A stretch of 64,000 bases of DNA, from assembly GCF_001428005.1 (NCBI RefSeq), contig NZ_LMSB01000066.1:103028-167027 (forward strand), written 5' to 3'. This document shows positions 52,920 through 59,694 of this stretch, one piece after another. The DNA comes from Arthrobacter sp. Soil736 (GTDB lineage: Bacteria; Actinomycetota; Actinomycetes; Actinomycetales; Micrococcaceae). The notes below the pieces were generated by a model. The model worked only from the letters and a program-made list of their open reading frames with translations. It was not told the DNA's origin and ran no database searches. The translations under genes and the position numbers were made by a program. Positions within the stretch are counted from its first letter, which is position 1. Every line of letters starts with the position of its first letter.

Positions 52920-53882
52920 TCAGTTCGCTCCGTCGAAACTGACCAGGCGCCTGGCCGACGCCTCGTCCAGGATCAGATCCGTGGCCAGACCCGCGGTCAG
53001 CGCGCCCCGAAGGCCGTTGATTTTGGACGCGCCGGAAACCACGCAGATCCTTCGTCGCACCTGGCGAAGCTGGTCCAGGGACGGGCCGGTGGACCGCTCG
53101 TTCAGTGTGATGCCGTCCGAGGACCCGTCGCCGCGGAAAAACACCGTGGCCACGTCGCCCACGACGTCGGAACTCGCGAGGATGTTCAGATCGTCCTCGT
53201 CGAGGTAGCCGCCCGCGTAAACGTGGCTGGGGTAGTCGGCATCCACGGAGCCGACGCCGAAGATGGCGATGCTCATGCGGGACTGCAAGTCCAGGATGCG
53301 TTGAACGCTCCGTTCATTCCACATGGCCGTCTTCGTCGCCGCATGGTCAAAGAAGGCCGGAACCGGGAACTGTTCCACGCGGGCTCCGTAGGCGCTGCCG
53401 AAGCGGCGCATGATGTCGCTCGCGTAGGTGATGCCCGTGGTTTGCATGTTGCCCGCCCCGTTCAGCTGCACGATCACGCTGTCGTGCGTGATCTTGCGGG
53501 TCAGGTGCCGGCTGACGGCGCTGAGCGTGGAACCCCAAGCCACGCCGATGATGGCGTTCGAGTCCACCAGCGGACCGATGGTGCGCGCGGCCTGCATGGC
53601 CACGCGGTCCAGTGTTTCGGCCTCGTTCAGGGTGTCCAGGACGGGCACGACGTGCACATCCACCTTGTACTGCCTCCGGATTATCCGTTCCAGTTCCGGG
53701 CCGGTGTCCAGCGGACTGCGGATCTGGATCTGGACCAGGCCCGTTTCGCGGGCGGTCGAAAGCAGCCTCGAAACCGTGGACCGGGACGTCCTGAGCTCCC
53801 TCGCAATCGCGTCCATGGTGAGGTCCTGCAGGTAATACAGCTGGGCCGCCCGGAGGGCCTCTGAATGTCGTGGGCGCGGCAT
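52920..53882 (-). CDS. SorC/DeoR-type sugar-binding transcriptional regulator of the glycerol genes
   Basis: 320 residues from ATG 53882 after GGATGGA. The N-terminal helix-turn-helix (about 10-50; AAQLYYLQDLTMDAIARELRTSRSTVSRLLSTAR) precedes the large SorC sugar-phosphate-binding domain (IIGVAWGSTLSAVSRHL, FGVGSVDADYPSHVYAGGYLDEDDL, DLILDEASARRLV). It is divergent from glpD and shares a 137-bp gap with it, so it is the likely repressor or activator of glpDFK; glycerol-3-phosphate or dihydroxyacetone phosphate is a plausible ligand. Glycerol genes are more often controlled by GlpR of the DeoR family, so the SorC type is notable. Confidence 0.88.
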   Translation of the reverse strand: MPRPRHSEALRAAQLYYLQDLTMDAIARELRTSRSTVSRLLSTARETGLVQIQIRSPLDTGPELERIIRRQYKVDVHVVPVLDTLNEAETLDRVAMQAARTIGPLVDSNAIIGVAWGSTLSAVSRHLTRKITHDSVIVQLNGAGNMQTTGITYASDIMRRFGSAYGARVEQFPVPAFFDHAATKTAMWNERSVQRILDLQSRMSIAIFGVGSVDADYPSHVYAGGYLDEDDLNILASSDVVGDVATVFFRGDGSSDGITLNERSTGPSLDQLRQVRRRICVVSGASKINGLRGALTAGLATDLILDEASARRLVSFDGAN

Positions 53883-53895
53883 GCTCCATCCGTTC

Positions 53896-53945
53896 TGCAC
53901 GTTTGTGCATAGTGCTTGACTCCATTTTCCATTGCTTCGAACAAT
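53896..53945 (+). promoter_or_regulatory. glpD promoter with overlapping palindrome
   Basis: TTGACT (53916-53921) and AACAAT (53940-53945) are 18 bp apart and form a likely -35/-10 pair. ATTGCTTCGAACAAT (53931-53945) is a near-perfect palindrome covering the spacer and the -10 box. Upstream, TGCAC and GTGCA (53896-53909) make a second inverted repeat. The arrangement suits binding by the adjacent regulator. Confidence 0.6.
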
Positions 53946-54019
53946 AGTGGTGAATGGCGGCGCGTCCCATGGCGCGCCGCCTGCAATAAAGCCCACGGAC
54001 CAAACCCAAAGGAGCAGAT

Positions 54020-55822
54020 TTGGGACTCAAAGACTCATATGGCCATCCGTTCATTTTCAGCGTACGGGGCTCGTCCGAGCGCGCCTCGGTGGCCAGCCTG
54101 CGGCAGCGGCCGGACGCCCGCGTCCTCGTTGTCGGGGGCGGCATCAACGGCGTCGGCACGTTCCGCGACCTCGCGCTGCAGGGCGTTGACGTTGCACTGG
54201 TGGAGCGCGGGGACTACTGCCAAGGCGCAAGCGGCGCGTCCTCGCACATGATTCACGGGGGCATCCGCTACCTCGAAAACGGAGAGTTCCGCCTTGTCCG
54301 GGAATCCGTCGTGGAGCGCAACCGGCTCCTGCGGATCGCCCCGCATTATGTGAAACCGCTGCAGACCACCATCCCGATCTTCAGCACCTTCTCCGGTGTC
54401 CTCGCGGCGCCGCTGCGGTTCCTGACACACAAGCAGCACGGCAAGCCCAAGGAACGCGGGGCCTTCCTGATCAAGCTCGGCCTCAGCCTGTACGATTCCT
54501 TTTCCCGTGACGGCGGAAACGTCCCGCGCCACCAGTTCCGCGGACGGAAGCGGGCGCTGGCGGAGTTGCCTATGCTGCACCCTGGCATCAAGTACGCGGC
54601 CACATACTTCGATGCCTCCGTCCATAACCCCGAGCGCCTCACCCTCGACGTCCTCCAGGACGGCGAGAAAGCCGGCGAGAGGAACGGTGCAGGGAAGTCG
54701 GGGAGCACCGCCCGCGCCAGCAACTACCTCTCGCTGGCCTCCATCAAAGCAAACGAGGCCGGTTCCAGCACGGTGGAGCTCCGCGATGAGCTGACCGGCG
54801 AGGTCTTTGACTTCACGGCGGATGTCATCATCAACACCACGGGTGCGTGGGTGGACCTCACCAACCAGGCCATGGGGGCCGCGACGTCCTTCATGGGCGG
54901 CACCAAGGGCTCCCATATCGTGCTCGACCACCCCGGCCTGCTGGCCGCCTGCAACGGCCGCGAAATTTTCTTTGAACACACCGACGGCCGGATCGTCCTG
55001 ATCTACCCCATGGGGGCCCGTGTGCTGGTGGGAACCACGGACGTGGACGCCGACATGTCCCAGGACGCGGTCTGCACCGAGGCCGAAATCGACTACTTCT
55101 TCGACCTCATCGGCCACGTCTTCCCCGAAATCACCGTCAACCGGGAGCAGATCGTCTACACGTTCTCGGGTGTCCGGCCCCTGCCCAGGCATGACGCCAC
55201 CCAGCCTGGCTTCGTTTCCCGGGACTACCGCATCGAACGGCGGGGGCCGGAAGCCGGCGGCAGCGGCGCCGTCGTCCTCAGCCTCGTGGGCGGAAAGTGG
55301 ACCACGTTCCGGGCCCTGGCCGAACACCTGAGCAACGACGTGCTCGCCGAACTGGCAATGGAACGGAAAGTCTCGACGGCGAAACTCGCCATCGGCGGCG
55401 GCGCCGGCTTCCCGGACAGCGAGGCAGGAATCCAGAAGTGGATCAAGGCGCACATGAACGCGGACCGCGACGCCGACCGCGTCGCAGGACTCCTGACCCG
55501 CTACGGCACCCGTGCCGGCGAAGTCATCGGCTACCTCGACGGCGGCCCTGACAGCCTGTTGCGCTCCACCCGGGAACTCAGCGTCCGCGAGCTGGAATAC
55601 ATGGCAGCCAACGAGCAGGTCGGCCACCTGGTAGACGTTCTGATCCGCCGCACTTCCCTTGCCTTCCGCGGCCTGGTCACCGGTGAGCTGCTCAACGAGG
55701 TGGCCGACATCCTGGCGGCGCCGCTCGGCTGGGATGCGGCAGACCAGGCCGCCGAGATCCACCATGCGCAGGAGGTGCTCAAGCGATACCACGGCGTCGA
55801 GGTCCGCAGCCTGGTCGCCTAA
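54020..55822 (+). CDS. glpD: Glycerol-3-phosphate dehydrogenase, FAD-dependent
   Basis: 600 residues from TTG 54020, chosen because a strong AAAGGAG lies 5 bases upstream and no ATG fits. The FAD motif VVGGGINGVGTFRDLALQG (39-57) and the substrate-region MIHGGIRYLENGEFRLVRES are typical; DVIINTTGAWVDL, GTKGSHIVLDHP, GTTDVDADMSQD and SGVRPL follow, with a helical C-terminal DAO domain. It oxidises glycerol-3-phosphate to dihydroxyacetone phosphate and feeds electrons to quinone as a peripheral membrane protein. It heads glpD-glpF-glpK. Confidence 0.95.
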   Translation: MGLKDSYGHPFIFSVRGSSERASVASLRQRPDARVLVVGGGINGVGTFRDLALQGVDVALVERGDYCQGASGASSHMIHGGIRYLENGEFRLVRESVVERNRLLRIAPHYVKPLQTTIPIFSTFSGVLAAPLRFLTHKQHGKPKERGAFLIKLGLSLYDSFSRDGGNVPRHQFRGRKRALAELPMLHPGIKYAATYFDASVHNPERLTLDVLQDGEKAGERNGAGKSGSTARASNYLSLASIKANEAGSSTVELRDELTGEVFDFTADVIINTTGAWVDLTNQAMGAATSFMGGTKGSHIVLDHPGLLAACNGREIFFEHTDGRIVLIYPMGARVLVGTTDVDADMSQDAVCTEAEIDYFFDLIGHVFPEITVNREQIVYTFSGVRPLPRHDATQPGFVSRDYRIERRGPEAGGSGAVVLSLVGGKWTTFRALAEHLSNDVLAELAMERKVSTAKLAIGGGAGFPDSEAGIQKWIKAHMNADRDADRVAGLLTRYGTRAGEVIGYLDGGPDSLLRSTRELSVRELEYMAANEQVGHLVDVLIRRTSLAFRGLVTGELLNEVADILAAPLGWDAADQAAEIHHAQEVLKRYHGVEVRSLVA

Positions 55823-55861
55823 GACCTGGTGTCCGGGCAGGGCAGCCCGGGCGCAAGGGCA

Positions 55862-55889
55862 GGGACGGGTCCCGTGGCGGACCTGTCCC
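55862..55889 (+). other. Intercistronic hairpin between glpD and glpF
   Basis: Arms 55862-55872 and 55879-55889 pair over 10 of 11 positions with a 6-nt loop. With no T tract it may stabilise the glpD message or reduce read-through. Confidence 0.4.
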
Positions 55890-55976
55890 GGCCGCCGCCG
55901 TCAAGGCCAAAGCATTGGCGGCACAACCGTCCTTCAAACTCGCGAAGGACTGACAACAGAAAACAAGGAGTCAAAG

Positions 55977-56723
55977 ATGTCTCTTGGATTGGTTTTTCTT
56001 TCCGAAGTATTCGGAACCGGCATGCTGACCCTCCTGGGTTGCGGCGTCGTGGCCAACGTCGCGCTCAAGGGCACAAAGGGCAACAATGGCGGGTTCCTGA
56101 TGGTCACGTGGGGATGGGGTATCGCCGTTTTCTCCGGCGTGTACGTTGCCGCCCACTCCGGCGCCCACCTGAACCCGGCCGTCACCCTTGGCCTGCTCGT
56201 GAACCGCAAGGCGGAGTATGCCCCCGGCGTTCCCGTGGACGTCGCCTCCACCTTCACTTACTTCGGCGCGGAGCTCCTCGGCGCATTCCTGGGCGCCGTG
56301 CTCACATGGCTGGCGCACAAGCAGCACTTCGATGCCGAGCCCGCGGCGGCGAGCAAGCTGGTCGTCTTCTCCACCGTCCCGGCCATCCGGTCCTGGCCCT
56401 GGAACCTGATCACCGAAATCATCGGCACATTCGTGCTGGTCTTCGTGATCCTCACCTTCGGCGGGACCCCCTCGGGGCTTGGCCCGCTGGCTGTAGCCCT
56501 CCTGGTGGTCGGCATCGGCGTATCCCTCGGCGGCCCCACGGGTTACGCCATCAACCCGGCCCGTGACCTCGGACCACGCATCGCCCACGCCATCCTGCCC
56601 ATTAAGGGCAAGGGCTCCAGCGACTGGAGCTACTCCTGGATTCCGGTGGTCGGCCCCCTGATCGGCGGGACACTGGCAGGCCTGGCCGGTCTGCTCCCGA
56701 TTGTGTTCAGCGCCGCCACGTGA
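55977..56723 (+). CDS. glpF: Glycerol uptake facilitator (aquaglyceroporin)
   Basis: 248 residues from ATG 55977 after AAGGAG. Six membrane helices and two half-helices are predicted, with the paired pore motifs HLNPAVT and INPARD; the residue after the second NPA is Arg-Asp, as in glycerol-conducting channels. It lets glycerol cross the membrane by facilitated diffusion, and the kinase encoded next traps it as the phosphate. Gap to glpD is 154 bp, to glpK 91 bp. Confidence 0.95.
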   Translation: MSLGLVFLSEVFGTGMLTLLGCGVVANVALKGTKGNNGGFLMVTWGWGIAVFSGVYVAAHSGAHLNPAVTLGLLVNRKAEYAPGVPVDVASTFTYFGAELLGAFLGAVLTWLAHKQHFDAEPAAASKLVVFSTVPAIRSWPWNLITEIIGTFVLVFVILTFGGTPSGLGPLAVALLVVGIGVSLGGPTGYAINPARDLGPRIAHAILPIKGKGSSDWSYSWIPVVGPLIGGTLAGLAGLLPIVFSAAT

Positions 56724-56814
56724 CACCAAGTTCACTTCACGATTCCGGCTGCACAACGCTTTTCCGTTTTACGCACATTTCCTGATTAGAAAGCACCACG
56801 ACAAGGACGTCATC

Positions 56815-58329
56815 ATGAGCCAATACGTAATCGCCATCGACCAGGGCACCACCAGCACCCGCGCCATCGTCTTCGACCAGAGCGGCAGCATCGTGTCCCA
56901 GGGTCAGATGGAGCACGAGCAGATTTTCCCGCAAGCGGGCTGGGTCGAGCACGACCCCGCCGAGATCTGGAACAACACCCGCGAGGTCATCGGCTCGGCC
57001 CTGTCCAAGGCCAACCTGACCCGGCATGACATTGCCGCCGTCGGCATCACCAACCAGCGCGAAACCACGGTGGTCTGGGACAAAACCACGGGGGAGCCCG
57101 TCTACAACGCGATCGTCTGGCAGGATACCCGTACCCAGCCGATCGTGGATGAACTCGCCAAGGACGGCGGCGCGGACCGCTTCAAGCAGAAGGTCGGGCT
57201 GCCGCTGGCCACGTATTTCTCCGGAACCAAGATCAAGTGGATCCTGGACAACGTCGAAGGCGCCCGGGAAAAGGCCGAGGCCGGAAACCTTGTCTTCGGC
57301 AACACGGACTGCTGGGTGCTGTGGAACCTGACAGGCGGCGTCGACGGCGGCGTGCATGTCACCGACGTCACCAACGCCTCCCGCACGCTGTTCATGGACC
57401 TTGACTCGCTGCAGTGGGACGAGGAGATCCTTGGCATTTTTGGGGTTCCCCTGTCCATGATGCCGGCCATCAAGTCCTCGTCCGAGGTCTACGGCACCGT
57501 TCACACATCCCAGCTGTTGCGGGAGGTTCCCGTGGCGGGCATCCTGGGTGACCAGCAGGCGGCCACCTTCGGCCAGGCGGCGTTCCAGACAGGCGAAGCG
57601 AAGAACACCTACGGCACCGGCTGCTTCCTGATCTTCAACACCGGCGAGGAAATCGTCCACTCCAAGAACGGCCTCCTGACCACCGTTGGGTACAAGCTCG
57701 GGGACGCGGCGCCGCACTACGCACTGGAAGGGTCGATCGCCGTCACCGGCTCGCTCATCCAGTGGCTGCGCGACAACATCGGCCTGATCAGCAGCGCCCC
57801 GGAAGTGGAGACACTCGCGGCTTCAGTGGCGGACAACGGCGGCGTATACATCGTTCCTGCGTTCTCGGGGCTCTTCGCGCCGTACTGGCGTTCGGACGCC
57901 CGGGGCGCCATGGTGGGCCTGACGCGGTTCGTCAACAAGAACCACATCGCCAGGGCCGCGCTGGAGGCCACAGCCTTCCAGACCCGCGAGGTGCTGGACG
58001 CGGTCAACGCTGACTCAGGTGTTCCCCTCACCGAGTTGAAGGTCGACGGCGGAATGGTCGCCAACGATGCCCTCATGCAGTTCCAGGCCGACATCCTGGG
58101 CGTCCCGGTCATCCGCCCGAAGGTGGTGGAGACCACCGCCCTGGGTGCCGCCTACGCCGCAGGCCTCGCCGTCGGCTTCTGGAAGGACCTCGGCGAGCTG
58201 TCCGCCAACTGGTCCGAGGACAAGCGGTGGGTGCCGGCCATGGACCCGGCAGAGCGGGACCGCCAGATGCGGCTGTGGAGGAAGGCCGTCACCAAGGCCA
58301 TGGACTGGGTGGACGACGACGTGAGGTAG
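56815..58329 (+). CDS. glpK: Glycerol kinase
   Basis: 504 residues from ATG 56815 after AAGGA. IDQGTTSTRAIVFD (phosphate 1), GITNQRETTVVWDKTTG, GTGCFLIFNTG and KVDGGMVANDALMQFQADILG are FGGY-family signatures at canonical spacing. It makes sn-glycerol-3-phosphate from glycerol and ATP. It ends the glycerol operon and is followed by a strong terminator. Confidence 0.97.
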   Translation: MSQYVIAIDQGTTSTRAIVFDQSGSIVSQGQMEHEQIFPQAGWVEHDPAEIWNNTREVIGSALSKANLTRHDIAAVGITNQRETTVVWDKTTGEPVYNAIVWQDTRTQPIVDELAKDGGADRFKQKVGLPLATYFSGTKIKWILDNVEGAREKAEAGNLVFGNTDCWVLWNLTGGVDGGVHVTDVTNASRTLFMDLDSLQWDEEILGIFGVPLSMMPAIKSSSEVYGTVHTSQLLREVPVAGILGDQQAATFGQAAFQTGEAKNTYGTGCFLIFNTGEEIVHSKNGLLTTVGYKLGDAAPHYALEGSIAVTGSLIQWLRDNIGLISSAPEVETLAASVADNGGVYIVPAFSGLFAPYWRSDARGAMVGLTRFVNKNHIARAALEATAFQTREVLDAVNADSGVPLTELKVDGGMVANDALMQFQADILGVPVIRPKVVETTALGAAYAAGLAVGFWKDLGELSANWSEDKRWVPAMDPAERDRQMRLWRKAVTKAMDWVDDDVR

Positions 58330-58341
58330 GAAGGCGCATAA

Positions 58342-58373
58342 GCCCGGATCCGTGAGCGGCCACGGATCCGGGC
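58342..58373. terminator. Terminator between glpK and the convergent secreted-protein gene
   Basis: A perfect 13-bp stem (58342-58354 with 58361-58373) encloses a 6-nt loop. It may act in both directions since the next gene converges on glpK. Confidence 0.75.
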
Positions 58374-58391
58374 AGTCGTTCGGCGCGGAAG

Positions 58392-59510
58392 CTACCGCGG
58401 CGCTGCAATTTCTGCCGGAGCAGTCTCGGCGTAGACGTTGCGGCTCACCTCGTATGCGTGCCGGTCCAGTTCCAGGGCCCGTTCATTGACTTCCCGGAGT
58501 CCGGGGCTGGAGAGCCGCTTGATCTTGACCAGGTCCATGGCTTCCTGCTCGGTACCGTCCACGGCGGTCACCTTCACGAGGCCCGTGCCTGCCGAGTAGT
58601 ACTTGCGCTGGTGGCCTGCGTCCGGCTCAAGAGGGTTGTATTCGTCAATCTCCAGCACATCGTTGTAGCAGCCGGTGGGAACGCATACCCGCTGATGGGT
58701 CCGGAAGACATCGCCGCAGTCCAGGAAATCAACCTTGGGCGCATACGCCTGGACGTAGTCCGCTGTACCGGTGCGGGGACTTGCCTGCATGGCAATTCCC
58801 GCCTGGGCCTTGTCAAGCCCGTGAATGAACGTGCTGGGTGCCCCTACGAACGATCCGTTCTCGTACTCCTCCGGATACTCCCCGAACAGCCAGACCGTTC
58901 CGTTCCTGGTCTGGGCGAAGAAGGCCAGTTCGGATTCAACGAGCTCGCCGTCGGAGAAATCCCTGTCCCACATGACCAGCGTCTTGACTCCGTCTATCAC
59001 CTTGGTCAGTCCGGTCACCGTGTGGATCACGGTTCGTTTCGTGGTGACGGTGCTCGTCACGGTACCGGTCGTGGTGACGGTGCTCGTCACGGTACCGGTC
59101 GTGGTGAATTGCATGCCGGGCTTCAGCGGAAACCAGGTGTTGTCGATTCTTGGCGACGCCTGGAAGTCCGACGCGTCGAAGTTTATGGCGGATCCGGCTC
59201 CGCAATGTTCATCCGGGGCGGGCGCCGCGGCCCCGGGTGCGGCCGACGTCACGGTGAACATCGCCAGAAACAGTATGAGGACTGACCCCAAGGCTGCGAT
59301 CCGAAGTCCCCGGGGGTGTAAGGGTGGCGCCGCGAAGGCGTTGGATCGTGCGCCGTGATGCAACGTATTACCAGCCGAAAGGTCCACGTCAGGCTCCTCA
59401 ACCCTGAGACCTTTGCCAACCCCCGAAACACTGTGTATTGAATGGTGACCCACTGCAGGGCGTTTGGCAATGGGTTGGCTCGCGCCCGCGTCCGGTGTTC
59501 GTTTCACCAT
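58392..59510 (-). CDS. Secreted protein of unknown function with internal Thr/Val repeats
   Basis: 372 residues from ATG 59510 (GTG 59507 also possible; both follow GGGGGAA). The signal sequence lies unusually far in, at about 69-95 (RGLRIAALGSVLILFLAMFT then SAAPGAAA), so a start nearer to it, such as a TTG before HHGARSNAF, may be the real one. The mature part has NTWFPLKPGMQFTTTG, then the 10-residue repeat TVTSTVTTTG, VIDGVKTLVMWDRDFSDGELVESELAFFAQ and WLFGEYPEEYENG. This resembles a conserved exported-domain family of unknown role. Four cysteines may form disulfides. Isolated gene. Confidence 0.78.
   Translation of the reverse strand: MVKRTPDAGASQPIAKRPAVGHHSIHSVSGVGKGLRVEEPDVDLSAGNTLHHGARSNAFAAPPLHPRGLRIAALGSVLILFLAMFTVTSAAPGAAAPAPDEHCGAGSAINFDASDFQASPRIDNTWFPLKPGMQFTTTGTVTSTVTTTGTVTSTVTTKRTVIHTVTGLTKVIDGVKTLVMWDRDFSDGELVESELAFFAQTRNGTVWLFGEYPEEYENGSFVGAPSTFIHGLDKAQAGIAMQASPRTGTADYVQAYAPKVDFLDCGDVFRTHQRVCVPTGCYNDVLEIDEYNPLEPDAGHQRKYYSAGTGLVKVTAVDGTEQEAMDLVKIKRLSSPGLREVNERALELDRHAYEVSRNVYAETAPAEIAAPR
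59041..59107. repeat. Exact 30-bp tandem duplication inside the secreted protein gene
   Basis: 59041-59070 and 59071-59100 are identical, and the next 7 bases continue a third copy. The unit begins GTGGTGACGG and ends GGTACCGGTC. It encodes 10 in-frame residues per copy. Confidence 0.97.
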
Positions 59511-59539
59511 GATTCCCCCGGAGGAGCTAAGGTAGGTCT

Positions 59540-59566
59540 ATGCGTGCGATCCTTCTGCTTAGCTAG
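59540..59566 (+). CDS. Leader peptide MRAILLLS upstream of leuS
   Basis: An 8-codon frame, ATG CGT GCG ATC CTT CTG CTT AGC TAG, encodes Met-Arg-Ala-Ile-Leu-Leu-Leu-Ser. AAGG lies seven bases before the ATG. Three consecutive leucine codons directly ahead of a hairpin and a leuS gene are the pattern of a ribosome-mediated attenuation leader: scarcity of charged tRNA-Leu would stall the ribosome here. It is too short for routine gene prediction. Confidence 0.75.
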   Translation: MRAILLLS

Positions 59567-59630
59567 CCGCCCGGTATCCCGGACAAATACGGATTACCGA
59601 GCGGCCGCCCCTCCATGACGAGGGGCTTTT
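59566..59630 (+). terminator. Leucine-responsive attenuator region with terminator
   Basis: The stem 59566-59576 with 59595-59605 pairs at 10 of 11 positions and starts at the leader stop codon. The stem GCCCCT (59607-59612) with AGGGGC (59621-59626) follows, ending in TTTT. A ribosome stalled on the Leu codons would cover the first stem. I could not settle the exact competing structure. Confidence 0.6.
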
Positions 59631-59694
59631 GTGTGTCCGGGACGCATTCCCGGCAGGCGGCAGGGGATCAGACCGTTATGACAGGACAGACGTC

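Noticed and set aside
58458..59285. 275-codon plus-strand frame opposite the secreted protein gene
   Set aside because: The minus strand encodes a signal peptide and a conserved-looking domain; this frame does not.
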